The notes under the pieces were generated by a model that saw nothing but the letters and a program-made list of their open reading frames with translations, had not been told where the DNA came from and searched no databases. DNA of 33,892 nt from UBA4742 sp002403895 (GTDB lineage Bacteria > Actinomycetota > Acidimicrobiia > Acidimicrobiales > Acidimicrobilacustridaceae): contig DAISGD010000037.1 of the NCBI GenBank assembly GCA_036823295.1, positions 1 to 33,892 on the forward strand, given 5' to 3'. The translations under genes and the position numbers were made by a program. Positions within the stretch are counted from its first letter, which is position 1. Every line of letters begins with the position of its first letter. Of this stretch, positions 23,625 through 31,960 are shown piece by piece.

Positions 23625-25018
23625 TGGTGCTGGCCGCGACTGACCTGTTCTTTCTGCGAGAACAGATGGCCATCTCGCTCGGGTTCCACATCGTGTTCTC
23701 GTGCCTGGGCATGGGCCTGCCGATGTTGTTGCTCATCGCCGAGTGGCGTTTCATCCGCACCGGCGACCGGGTGTACGAGGTCATGGCTCGCCGCTGGTCC
23801 AAGGCAGTGGGTGTGCTCTTCGCGGTGGGCGCCGTCTCGGGCACCATCCTGAGCTTCGAGTTCGGGATCCTGTGGCCAGCCTGGATGTCGAAGTGGGGAG
23901 CGGTGTTCGGTGTCGCCTTCGCCATCGAAGGCATCGGCTTCTTCACCGAAGCCGTGTTCATCGCCATCTACCTCTACAGCTGGGATCGGTTCCCCTCCCG
24001 AACCCACATCCTCTTCGCCATCCCCATCGCTATCTCAGGGATCATCGCCGCCCTGTTCGTCATGACGGTGAACTCGTGGATGAACGAGCCCACCGGCTTC
24101 ACGCTCGACGACACCGGCAAGCCGATCGACATCAACCCGTGGAAGGCCATCTTCGGCAACGGGACCACGCGCTACGAGTTCGTCCACATGCTGTTTGCGG
24201 CCTTCATCGTGACCGGCTTCCTGATGGCCATGGTCTACGGATTCAAGATGTTGAAGGGCGAGCGTCATCGCTACCACCGCGTCGCCTTCCTCGTCTCGTT
24301 CACGTTCGGGTGTGTGTTCGTGCCCGTGCAGTTGGTGTCCGGTGACGCCATTGCTCGCCATGTCGTCACCACCCAGCCATCCAAGTTCGCCGCCCTCGAG
24401 GCGGACCTGACCACCGAGTCCAACGCCCCCGAGAACATCGGCGGGATCGTGGTGGACGGCCAGCTGAAATGGGCGATCCAGATCCCCGGCCTGGGCTCGT
24501 TCCTGGCCTACCGAGACCCGAATGCCATCGTGACCGGTCTCGACCAGATCCCGCCCGATGAGCAGCCGCCGGTGAACGTCGCGCACCTGTCCTTCGATGC
24601 GATGGTCGGTATCGGCACCGCCCTGGCCGCCCTGGCCACCTGGTTCGCCATCGTGTGGTGGCGCCGGCGCCGCCTGCCGCGGACCCGCTGGTTCTACCGG
24701 GCCGCCGTCGCCGCCGGGCCGGGCGCGGTGCTGGCGTTGTGGTTCGGATGGATCGTGACCGAGGTGGGGCGCCAACCCTGGATCGTCTACGGGTTCATGC
24801 GCACCAAGGACGCCGCCAGCAACGCCAACGGCCTGGAGTGGGGCCTCTTTCTCGTGATCGCCGTCTACTCCGGGCTGATCGTGGCGCTGGTGGCTGTCCT
24901 GCGCGGCTTGGCTGGGGCGCAGCTGCCAGCTGAGTTCACCGACGAGATCGACGACGAACTGGGCGGTCCCGGCCGGCCTGCTGCGGTCGAGTCAGCGGTG
25001 GACGAGGTTCCGGTATGA
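23624..25018 (+). CDS. cydA: Cytochrome bd quinol oxidase subunit I
   Basis: CydA carries the quinol site and the three haems of the bd-type terminal oxidase, reducing O2 to water with high affinity. The 464-aa membrane protein has the expected helices. Haem-ligand candidates are H22 (SLGFHIVFSCLGMGLP) and H188 (YEFVHMLFAAF). The quinol-loop motif TQPSKFAALEADL and GRQPWIVYG are present. The Q loop is short, as in most Gram-positive and actinobacterial enzymes. The GTG start follows a -10 box closely. cydB overlaps by 4 nt. No cydX or cydDC genes follow in the window. Confidence 0.95.
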   Translation: MVLAATDLFFLREQMAISLGFHIVFSCLGMGLPMLLLIAEWRFIRTGDRVYEVMARRWSKAVGVLFAVGAVSGTILSFEFGILWPAWMSKWGAVFGVAFAIEGIGFFTEAVFIAIYLYSWDRFPSRTHILFAIPIAISGIIAALFVMTVNSWMNEPTGFTLDDTGKPIDINPWKAIFGNGTTRYEFVHMLFAAFIVTGFLMAMVYGFKMLKGERHRYHRVAFLVSFTFGCVFVPVQLVSGDAIARHVVTTQPSKFAALEADLTTESNAPENIGGIVVDGQLKWAIQIPGLGSFLAYRDPNAIVTGLDQIPPDEQPPVNVAHLSFDAMVGIGTALAALATWFAIVWWRRRRLPRTRWFYRAAVAAGPGAVLALWFGWIVTEVGRQPWIVYGFMRTKDAASNANGLEWGLFLVIAVYSGLIVALVAVLRGLAGAQLPAEFTDEIDDELGGPGRPAAVESAVDEVPV

Positions 25019-26076
25019 CCCTGCCCGACACCGTCGTCGTAGTGCTGTTCGTGGGGATCACCGCCTACGCCGTGCTGGGCGGCGCCGACTTCGGCGCCGG
25101 ATTCTGGGATCTGTTGGCCGGGGGCCCCGAGCGAGGACGCCCGCAACGGGTCCTCATCGAACAGGCCATCGGGCCGGTGTGGGAGACGAACCACGTCTGG
25201 CTCATCTTCGTGCTGGTGGTGTTGTGGACCTGCTTTCCGCCCGCGTTCGCCTCCATCATGTCGACGCTGTTCATCCCCCTGACCCTGGTGGCGGTGGGGA
25301 TCATCCTGCGAGGCTCAGGGTTTGCCCTGCGTAAGCTCGTCGATCCGGTGCGGCTGCAGCGGCTCTATGGCGGTTCGTTCGCCCTGTCGTCGCTGGTCAC
25401 GCCGTTCTTCCTCGGGGCGGTGGCGGGCGCCATTGCCTCCGGTCGGGTACCCGTCGGCAACGCGGCGGGCAACCCGGTGACAAGTTGGCTCAACCCGCTC
25501 GGGGTGCTGGGCGGCATGCTGGCCGTGGTCACCTGCGCGTACCTGGCCGCGGTGTTCCTCACCGCCGATGCCGATCGACGGGGCCGGAGCGACCTGTGCG
25601 CCGCCTTCCGCACGCGGGCGCTCGCCATGGGGCTGGTGACCGGTCTGGTGGCCCTCGTGGGTATCGGCGTGGTGCGCAGCGATTCGCCGATGCTGGCCGA
25701 GCAGTTGACCCATCGCGGCTTGCCGCTCATCGTGATCTCGGCGGCGGCCGGCGTGGGATCCATGGCGCTGTTGTGGACCGGCCGGTTCGCACTGGCGCGC
25801 ATCGCCGCCGCCCTGGCCGTCACCGCCGTCATCTGGGGATGGGGCGTCGGGCAATATCCGTACCTGTTGGAGGGCACGCTCACCATCGATCAGGCCGCCG
25901 CCCCCGACGCCACGCTCACCGCCATTCTCGTGAGCCTTGGAATCGGCGCCATCGTGTTGATCCCGTCGTTCATCCTGCTCTACACGCTGAACCTGCGCGA
26001 CGACCTCGAGGAGACGTCCGCTCTCGAGCACCACGCCGAGCCCGACTCTGCATCCGATCAGGTGCCCCTCAGCTGA
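25015..26076 (+). CDS. cydB: Cytochrome bd quinol oxidase subunit II
   Basis: CydB is the haem-free partner of CydA and stabilises the oxidase. The 353-aa protein is strongly hydrophobic with the family start (VVVVLFVGITAYAVLGGADFGAGFWDLLAGG), then AIGPVWETNHVWLIFVLVVLWTCFPPAFASIM, GFALRK and later membrane helices. Length is normal. The ATG overlaps the cydA stop (ATGA), so the two subunits are translationally coupled. The acidic C-terminal tail (SALEHHAEPDSASDQ) is unremarkable. Confidence 0.95.
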   Translation: MTLPDTVVVVLFVGITAYAVLGGADFGAGFWDLLAGGPERGRPQRVLIEQAIGPVWETNHVWLIFVLVVLWTCFPPAFASIMSTLFIPLTLVAVGIILRGSGFALRKLVDPVRLQRLYGGSFALSSLVTPFFLGAVAGAIASGRVPVGNAAGNPVTSWLNPLGVLGGMLAVVTCAYLAAVFLTADADRRGRSDLCAAFRTRALAMGLVTGLVALVGIGVVRSDSPMLAEQLTHRGLPLIVISAAAGVGSMALLWTGRFALARIAAALAVTAVIWGWGVGQYPYLLEGTLTIDQAAAPDATLTAILVSLGIGAIVLIPSFILLYTLNLRDDLEETSALEHHAEPDSASDQVPLS

Positions 26077-26077
26077 T

Positions 26078-26093
26078 CGGCGGCTGACCGCCG
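26078..26093. terminator. Hairpin between convergent cydB and unknown gene
   Basis: CGGCGG (26078-26083), loop CTGA, CCGCCG (26088-26093) form a perfect 6-bp stem immediately after the cydB stop. There is no T-run on either side. It could serve as a bidirectional terminator. Confidence 0.4.
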
Positions 26094-26110
26094 CTCGGGT
26101 GTCGCTGGCG

Positions 26111-26620
26111 TCAGCGGTGGTGGATCTCGGCCTGCCAGCGGCCGGTGACCGGCACCAGGGCCAACGTCGTCGCCGCCCGCACCAGCCACGACAAGATGAG
26201 CTCGTGTCCGGCCTCGGAGTCGTCCCCGTCCGGCACACTCAGAACGAGGCCGCGGCGGGCGTGGTCCACCACGACCTTCCAGCCCGCCGGCAACGGGCAG
26301 CCCGCGTCGCGGAGCTGGCGCACGGCGAACCGGCCGGCGGGATGCTCCAGTCCCACCGAGGCCGGCTCGACCCCTCGCTTGGCGACCCGGCCGGGGATCC
26401 AGGTGCCCTCGACGGTGATGGCCCGGCGCCGGCCGAACACGCCCAGGGGCGAGGGCACCGGCGTGGGGGCGAACTCGTTCATGAACTCGGCCGGGTCCTC
26501 GTCGGGGCGCGGCCTCACGTTGACCCACCCATCGCGGGACCGCCCCAGGGGAGCCATCTCCGCCAGCACCGGGGTGAGGTCGTCGGAGCTGAAGTCGACC
26601 AGGCGCATCCCGCCGGTCAC
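26111..26620 (-). CDS. Hypothetical protein, function unknown
   Basis: I do not recognise this 169-aa protein. It has no membrane segment or obvious catalytic motif. The central part (VFGRRRAITVEGTWIPGR) is basic, and the C-terminal third (HELILSWLVRAATTLALVPVTGRWQAEIHH) is amphipathic. The start is the GTG at 26620. It is coded 4 nt downstream of another unknown gene on the same strand, so the two likely form an operon. Coding is supported by an open frame of good length with actinobacterial codon usage; both neighbours face it or precede it sensibly. Confidence 0.55.
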   Translation of the reverse strand: MTGGMRLVDFSSDDLTPVLAEMAPLGRSRDGWVNVRPRPDEDPAEFMNEFAPTPVPSPLGVFGRRRAITVEGTWIPGRVAKRGVEPASVGLEHPAGRFAVRQLRDAGCPLPAGWKVVVDHARRGLVLSVPDGDDSEAGHELILSWLVRAATTLALVPVTGRWQAEIHHR

Positions 26621-26624
26621 GACC

Positions 26625-27188
26625 TCACCGTTCGTCGAGCCAGACCGGCGCCCGGTCGAGGAGGAAGCTGCTCACCTCATGACACCGGTCGAGGATGTCA
26701 CACAGCTGTTCCTGGCCGAGGAAGATTCGGTCCAGCCCGACCTCCACCCGCGAGACGATGGTGAGGCTGCGCTCGGCGGCATCAGTGACCGAGGCGAACG
26801 AGTCGATGGCCGAGACCTCGAGGGGCAGGTCCGTCCCGCCGATCCCGGCCATTTCGGTGGCGAGCACCAACAGATCGGGCCCATTGGGGAGCGGGGGCAG
26901 CACCCAGGTGAACGCCAGCGGGAAGACGAAGCCCTCGGGTGGATCGGCGCCCTCGGCCATCTCGAACATACGGTCCTCGAACGTGAGGAGGGTGCGTGGT
27001 TCCACCTCGAGTGCCAGGTGGAGGTCGAGGGGGCCACCGCACGCGTCCTCGGGGTGCAGATCGACCTCCCATGCCTGGCGCAGCGAGTAGGTCTCGACGA
27101 AATGGCGCTCGTCGTGCACATGGAACTGATGATCGACGGCGTGGTCCTTCAGATCGGCGACGAATCCAGCCACGTCGATGACGGCCAA
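26625..27188 (-). CDS. Hypothetical protein, function unknown
   Basis: The 187-aa product (MAVIDVAGFVADLKDHAVDH at its start) matches no family I can name. It is acidic and contains beta-rich stretches (HFVETYSLRQAWEVDLHPED, PLDLHLALEVEPRTLLTFED) and a helical C-terminus. The frame continues upstream as an antisense shadow of the phosphatase gene. I choose the TTG at 27188 because AGGAG lies 9 nt upstream; the GTG at 27173 is the alternative. It diverges from the phosphatase gene and precedes the other unknown gene by 4 nt. Confidence 0.55.
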   Translation of the reverse strand: MAVIDVAGFVADLKDHAVDHQFHVHDERHFVETYSLRQAWEVDLHPEDACGGPLDLHLALEVEPRTLLTFEDRMFEMAEGADPPEGFVFPLAFTWVLPPLPNGPDLLVLATEMAGIGGTDLPLEVSAIDSFASVTDAAERSLTIVSRVEVGLDRIFLGQEQLCDILDRCHEVSSFLLDRAPVWLDER

Positions 27189-27260
27189 GGCAACCGGCTC
27201 CTGGGGTGATGGGGTCCCAGCCTGCCACGGCTGGCCCGCGACGGCTACCGTCGCCTCTTC

Positions 27261-28016
27261 GTGGAAGACGACGACCTCCAGGGGCTCCTGCACGACACGG
27301 CCGAGGCCATCGGTGGCGCCCTGGGCGGACTCGCCGACTGGAGCCTGGCCGGCACCCGTGACGGGCAATATCGTAGCGACCTGGTCGCCGACGCCGCCGG
27401 CTTGGCCGTCCTGGAGCGGGCCGGTGTGGGGGTGTTGAGCGAGGAGTCGGGCCGCCATCGCCCCGACGCCGAGCTGGTGGTGGTGATGGATCCACTCGAC
27501 GGATCCACCAATGCGTCGCGTGGCGTGCCGTGGTATGCCACCAGCCTGTGCGCGGTGGACGCAGACGGCCCCCGGGCGGCGCTGGTGGTCAACCTGGTGT
27601 CGGGGGAGCGCTACGAGGCAGTACGAGGCGCGGGCGCCACCCGCAACGACGTCGCCATCCACCCGACTGCCTCTGTCTCGCTGGGGGATTCCCTGGTGGG
27701 CCTGTCGGGCCATGCCCCGACGTACCTCGGTTGGCGGCAATACCGGGCACTGGGGGCGGCCGCTCTCGACTTGTGCGCCGTGGCCGCCGGCATACTCGAC
27801 GGGTATCTCGACTGCAGCTGGGACGCCCACGGTTCCTGGGACTACCTGGGAGGGATGCTCGTGTGTCGGGAGGCCGGGGCCGTGGTGGCCGATGCCCAAG
27901 GCCGCGACCTGGTCGTGTTGGACCACGACGCTCGCCGCACGCCCTTGGCGGCAGCAACCCCCGAGCTGCTGGTCGAGCTGGTGGCGGCCCGGGCGACCTT
28001 CAAGGGCCCGACCTGA
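27261..28016 (+). CDS. Inositol-monophosphatase-family phosphatase
   Basis: Members of this Mg2+-dependent family hydrolyse inositol phosphate, histidinol phosphate, fructose bisphosphate or PAP; the sequence does not tell which. The 251-aa protein has the metal-site motifs SEESG, the hallmark DPLDGSTN, and WDYLGGMLVCREAGA in place of the usual WDxAAG motif, keeping the aspartate. The alanine-to-leucine/glycine change in this motif may mark a subfamily. The GTG start follows TACCGT (27246-27251) by nine bases. It diverges from the two unknown genes. Confidence 0.82.
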   Translation: MEDDDLQGLLHDTAEAIGGALGGLADWSLAGTRDGQYRSDLVADAAGLAVLERAGVGVLSEESGRHRPDAELVVVMDPLDGSTNASRGVPWYATSLCAVDADGPRAALVVNLVSGERYEAVRGAGATRNDVAIHPTASVSLGDSLVGLSGHAPTYLGWRQYRALGAAALDLCAVAAGILDGYLDCSWDAHGSWDYLGGMLVCREAGAVVADAQGRDLVVLDHDARRTPLAAATPELLVELVAARATFKGPT

Positions 28017-28094
28017 ACGCCGGTCATTCCCTCGGCGCGTTCATCGCCCGTCCGCGGAGGCGGGACGCTCCGCAGGTTGGCGCCGGTGCGCTCC

Positions 28095-28107
28095 TAAGCT
28101 GCCAGGG
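28095..28107 (+). promoter_or_regulatory. Predicted -10 box and leaderless start of Nudix gene
   Basis: TAAGCT (28095-28100) fits TAnnnT and the GTG at 28107 is exactly the seventh base after it. Confidence 0.5.
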
Positions 28108-28613
28108 TGCACCCCGGGCTCCATCGCGTCGCGCTGAACGTATACGGCGCCCTGCCCACGGTTTTGCGACGCTGGACGGTGCGACTCGTCGCCCCGTCGT
28201 TCACCGTCGGAGCTATTGCGGTTATCGAGCGCGCCGACGGCTCGTTGCTGTTGGTGCGCCAGGCCTATCGGTCACGTTGGGGCGTCCCCGGCGGGCTATT
28301 GCAACGGGGTGAATCGCCGGCAGACGGAGTACGCCGCGAGGTAGCCGAGGAGGTCGGCCTGGCCATCGAACTGGTCGGCGAACCGGCGGTGGTGGTCGAC
28401 CCCATCCCACAGCGCGTCGACCTCGTCTACCGGGCCCGACCGGTGTCCGAGGCGGCGGCCGACCAGGTCCGGCCGTGTTCGCCCGAGATCGACCAGGTCG
28501 CCTGGCACGAGCCCGACGCCTTACCCGAACTGCAGGTCGAGACGGCCCAGGCCCTGGTCACCCTGGCCCGCTCGTCACGCTCGCCTCAGGCACCGCGGCT
28601 GAGCGCGGAGTGA
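28107..28613 (+). CDS. Nudix hydrolase
   Basis: Nudix enzymes cleave nucleoside diphosphates linked to another group. The 168-aa protein carries the complete Nudix box G-x5-E-x7-REVAEEVGL within GGLLQRGESPADGVRREVAEEVGLA. It is preceded by the strand LLLVRQAYRSRWGVPGG. An N-terminal extension of about 30 residues (PGLHRVALNVYGALPTVLRRWTVRLVAPSFTVGAI) is mildly hydrophobic and is common in actinobacterial homologues. The substrate cannot be assigned. The TGA stop lies in an 11-bp tandem duplication. Confidence 0.88.
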   Translation: MHPGLHRVALNVYGALPTVLRRWTVRLVAPSFTVGAIAVIERADGSLLLVRQAYRSRWGVPGGLLQRGESPADGVRREVAEEVGLAIELVGEPAVVVDPIPQRVDLVYRARPVSEAAADQVRPCSPEIDQVAWHEPDALPELQVETAQALVTLARSSRSPQAPRLSAE

Positions 28614-28622
28614 GCGCGGAGT
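28601..28622. repeat. 11-bp tandem duplication across the Nudix stop codon
   Basis: GAGCGCGGAGT occurs twice in tandem (28601-28611, 28612-28622). The Nudix TGA (28611-28613) spans the junction. It looks like replication slippage. Confidence 0.8.
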
Positions 28623-28631
28623 GATCGCGAG

Positions 28632-28745
28632 ATGGTGGAGCTGGTCACCACGCTCTACTTCACGCAGGCCGCGGCTACCGCCGGCCAGGTGATGGATGAA
28701 TCGTTGACGTTGGCGCCCGACGACGAGGACGCCCGAGTGGCATGA
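28632..28745 (+). CDS. Possible small ORF of 37 codons, unknown
   Basis: An open frame (MVELVTTLYFTQAAATAGQV...) runs from ATG 28632 to TGA 28745 in the gap before the convergent oxidoreductase operon. It has no clear ribosome binding site and no recognisable motif. It could equally be chance in GC-rich DNA. Confidence 0.2.
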   Translation: MVELVTTLYFTQAAATAGQVMDESLTLAPDDEDARVA

Positions 28746-28754
28746 TTCAGCCGG

Positions 28755-29579
28755 TCAGCCGCCCGCTTCCTCGAGGGCGCGCCGCACCAGGACCTTGGCC
28801 AGATGGGTGCGGTACTCCACTGAGGCGTTGATGTCGGACTGGGGTTCGGCATCGTCGGCGGCGTGCTCGGCCGCGTCCGTCGCCGACGCGCCGGCGTTCA
28901 TGGCGTCGACCACCCCTTGGGCGAAGATCGGAGTCGAGCCCATGTTGACCAATCCAACTCCCGAGGAACCGTTGTTGCGTACCAGGGCCACGCCGACGAT
29001 GGCCCAGTCCTGGGCCCGTCGGTTGAACTTCTGGAACGACCAGCCCGCACCGCCGACCTTGGGCACGCGGATCTCGGTGAGCAGCTCGTCGGGCTCGAGG
29101 GCGGATTCCAGGAATCCCTGGTAGAAGTCCGAGGAGGCTATCTCCCGTTCGCCGTTCGGTCCCTTGGCCATCAGGGTGCCCCCCAGCGCCAGGACCACCG
29201 CCGGCAGGTCCGACGCCGGGTCGGCGTGGGCCAGCGAGCCCCCGATGGTGCCACGGTGGCGGACCTGGGGGTCGCCGACGTGGCCGGCGGCATGCGGCAG
29301 GATCGGCACCTCGGCCTGCAACAAGGCGGAGGTCTGAAGGTCGCGATGGCGGGTCAACGCCCCGATGGCGATGTGGTCGCCGCGGTCGCGGACGTAGGAC
29401 AGTTCACTCAGCCGGCCGACGTCGATGAGTACCGACGGTGACGCCAGGCGGAGCTTCATTAGGGGAAGCAGCGAGTGCCCACCGGCCAAGAGCTTGGCGT
29501 CGTCGCCGTGCTCGGTGAGCAGGGCGATGGCTTGCTCGGCGGACTCGGCGCGCTGGTAGTCGAAGGCGGCGGGGATCAT
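28755..29579 (-). CDS. coxM: FAD-binding medium subunit of CO-dehydrogenase-type molybdenum hydroxylase
   Basis: The subunit passes electrons from the iron-sulphur subunit to an acceptor through FAD. The 274-aa protein has the two FAD-pyrophosphate motifs of the CoxM/xanthine dehydrogenase family: AGGHSLLPLMKLRLASP (32-48) and TIGGSLAHADPASDLPA (111-127). The C-terminal CO_deh_flav_C domain ends near VEYRTHLAKVLVRRALEEAG. Length is typical (about 280-290). Its ATG overlaps the large-subunit stop by 4 nt. It is the last gene of the S-L-M operon and converges with the Nudix side. Confidence 0.9.
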   Translation of the reverse strand: MIPAAFDYQRAESAEQAIALLTEHGDDAKLLAGGHSLLPLMKLRLASPSVLIDVGRLSELSYVRDRGDHIAIGALTRHRDLQTSALLQAEVPILPHAAGHVGDPQVRHRGTIGGSLAHADPASDLPAVVLALGGTLMAKGPNGEREIASSDFYQGFLESALEPDELLTEIRVPKVGGAGWSFQKFNRRAQDWAIVGVALVRNNGSSGVGLVNMGSTPIFAQGVVDAMNAGASATDAAEHAADDAEPQSDINASVEYRTHLAKVLVRRALEEAGG

Positions 29580-31960
29580 TGGTCTCCTCCCCGGGCCGCG
29601 GCGATGGCGGCCCAGACGGTCTGGGGTGATGCGGGCATAGCGACGTCGGTGACCCCGAGGGGGGCCAAGGCGTCGACGATGGCGTTGATGACGGCGGGGG
29701 CGGCGCCGATGGTGCCGGCCTCGCCGATGCCCTTCACCCCGAGCGGGTTGGTCGGGCTCGGGGTGATGGTGCTGCCGGTGGTGATGTTGGGAACATCCGA
29801 CGCCCCCGGGACCAGGTAGTCGGCCAGCGTCGACGTGGTGAGGTTGCCGTCAGCGTCGTAGACCGCCTCTTCGAACAGAGCCTGAGCCATCCCCTGGATC
29901 ACACCTCCGTGGACCTGGCCCTCGACGATGAGCGGGTTGATCTGGTTGCCGCAGTCATCGACGGCCACGTACTTGACGACCTCGACGGCTCCGGTCTCCT
30001 CGTCGACCTCCACCACACAGATGTGGGTGCCGAACGGCCAGGAGAAGTTCGGCGGGTCGTAGGTGACGTGGGCCTCGAGGTTGGGTTCCATCCCGTCGGG
30101 CAGGTTGTGGGCGGTGAACGCCTCGAACGCCACGGCGGCCAGGGGCACAGCGTGGTCGGGGGAGCCCCGGACGGAGAAGGTGCCGTGGTCGAACTCGAGA
30201 TCCTCCTCCGCCGCTTCCATCAGGTGGGCGGCGATGGAGCGGGCCTTGTCCAACACCTTGTCCAGCGCCAGCGAGATGGCGACCCCGCCGACGGCCAGCG
30301 ACCGCGAGCCGTAGGTGTCGAGGCCGAGCGGGCTGATGGCGGTGTCAGAATGCAGGATGTCGACGTCAGCCGGATCCACGCCCAGGCGGTCGGCCACGAT
30401 CATCGACCATGACGTCTCGTGCCCTTGCCCGTGAGGTGTGGTGCCCGTGACCACCTGCACCTTGTTGGTGGCCAGGATGCGGACGGTGGCGGACTCCCAC
30501 CCACCGGCGGTGTAGTTGAGCGAGGCCAGCACCCGCGACGGGGCCAGCCCGCACATCTCGAAATAGGACGAGACGCCGATGCCGAGGTGGCGCTTCTCGC
30601 CCGCCGCCCGGCGCCGCTGCTGGTCGGTGCGCAGGGCGTCGTAGCCGACCATCTCCAACGCCTTGGTGAGGGCGCCATCGTGGTCTCCGGAGTCGTAGAC
30701 CAGCCCGGTGAAGGCGGTGTAGGGGTATTGCTCGGCTCTGATGAAGTTGCGCCGGCGCAGCTCGACAGGGTCGATGCCACTGACCTGGGCCAAGCGGTCC
30801 ATGGCCCGCTCGATGGCATACGTCGCCTCGGGGCGGCCGGCGCCGCGGTAGGCATCCGTCGGGGTCATGGTGGTGTACACCCCGGTGCACGAGAACGAGT
30901 ACGCCTGCGGGAGGTCGTAGACCCCGGCGTACAGGAAGGCACCGAGCAAGGGGACGCCGGCGGTGATGAGCATCTGGTAGCCGCCCATGTCGGCGGTGAG
31001 GTTGACCCGCACCGCGGTCAGCTTCCCGTTGGCGTCGGCCGCCAGCTCCATCTCCTGGATCTGGCCCCGACCCTGCACGGTGGCCTGGGCGCCCTCGGTG
31101 CGCTCTTCGACCCAGCGGACCGGGACCCGGTGCTTGTTGGCCAGCGCGACACAGAGGAGCTCCTCGGCGTACACCTCGAGCTTGGAGCCGAAGCCACCAC
31201 CCACCGACGGTGCCACCACTCGGATCTGCTGTTCGGGAAGACCCAGCGTGAGGGCCAGCATCACCTTGAGGATGTGGGGGATCTGGGTGGCGCTGTAGAG
31301 AGTCATGTCCCCGCCGAACGGCTGGGGCACGGCCGCACAGGCTCGGGGCTCCATGGCCATGGCGATGAGGCGCTGCTGGACGAAGCGCTCCTTCACGGTG
31401 AAGGCAGCCGAGGCGAAGGCGGCGTCGAGGGCCTCCTCGCCGACCTTCAGCTCCCAGGTATAGGCGGCGTTGGTGCCGAGCTCCTCATGCACGAGGACCC
31501 GGTCGCTGAGCGCGTCGTCGAGGTCCACAACGGCCGGCAACGACTCGTAGTCGACGACGATGGCATCGAGGGCGTCGCGGGCTTGGGCATCAGTGTGGGC
31601 CAGCACGGCGACTACGCCGTCCCCCACGTAGTTCACCGTGCCCACCGCCAGCGGGTAGTGCGGCGGGTTCTTCATGTCCTCGGTGACGGCCCAGGCCGAG
31701 GGCATGGGGGTGGCCCACAGGTCCATGAGGTCCTCGCCGGGGTGGACGGCGACGACGCCGGGAAGAGTGAGGGCCGCGGAGGTGTCGATCGAGAGGATGC
31801 GGGCGTGGGCGGAAGGGCTGCGCAGCACCGCCATGTGGAGGGCCCCGGGGATAGGCAGGTCGGCGGTGTACTTGGCCTCGCCAGTGAGGAGGGGAGCGTC
31901 TTCGCGTCGGAGCATGCGGGTGCCGATAAACCCGCTGGTCGGGGCCTCGGTGGCGGTCAT
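29576..31960 (-). CDS. coxL: Large molybdopterin subunit, form II CO-dehydrogenase-like (aerobic)
   Basis: The 794-aa catalytic subunit belongs to the xanthine oxidase family with molybdopterin cytosine dinucleotide. The active-site motif is AYRGAGR (370-376), the form II signature; true form I CO dehydrogenases have AYxCSFR with the copper-binding cysteine. The conserved active-site glutamate is E747 in GVKGIGEAGTIGAAP. Other family motifs include VGGGFGSKLEVYAEE and GQGHETSW. The real substrate of form II enzymes is unsettled (CO weakly, or an aldehyde or heterocycle). It overlaps both neighbours by 4 nt. No cox maturation genes are seen here. Confidence 0.9.
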   Translation of the reverse strand: MTATEAPTSGFIGTRMLRREDAPLLTGEAKYTADLPIPGALHMAVLRSPSAHARILSIDTSAALTLPGVVAVHPGEDLMDLWATPMPSAWAVTEDMKNPPHYPLAVGTVNYVGDGVVAVLAHTDAQARDALDAIVVDYESLPAVVDLDDALSDRVLVHEELGTNAAYTWELKVGEEALDAAFASAAFTVKERFVQQRLIAMAMEPRACAAVPQPFGGDMTLYSATQIPHILKVMLALTLGLPEQQIRVVAPSVGGGFGSKLEVYAEELLCVALANKHRVPVRWVEERTEGAQATVQGRGQIQEMELAADANGKLTAVRVNLTADMGGYQMLITAGVPLLGAFLYAGVYDLPQAYSFSCTGVYTTMTPTDAYRGAGRPEATYAIERAMDRLAQVSGIDPVELRRRNFIRAEQYPYTAFTGLVYDSGDHDGALTKALEMVGYDALRTDQQRRRAAGEKRHLGIGVSSYFEMCGLAPSRVLASLNYTAGGWESATVRILATNKVQVVTGTTPHGQGHETSWSMIVADRLGVDPADVDILHSDTAISPLGLDTYGSRSLAVGGVAISLALDKVLDKARSIAAHLMEAAEEDLEFDHGTFSVRGSPDHAVPLAAVAFEAFTAHNLPDGMEPNLEAHVTYDPPNFSWPFGTHICVVEVDEETGAVEVVKYVAVDDCGNQINPLIVEGQVHGGVIQGMAQALFEEAVYDADGNLTTSTLADYLVPGASDVPNITTGSTITPSPTNPLGVKGIGEAGTIGAAPAVINAIVDALAPLGVTDVAMPASPQTVWAAIAAARGGDQ

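Noticed and set aside
26625..27926. A 433-codon minus-strand frame
   Set aside because: Upstream of about 27188 it is antisense to the inositol-monophosphatase gene, whose motifs are clear on the plus strand.
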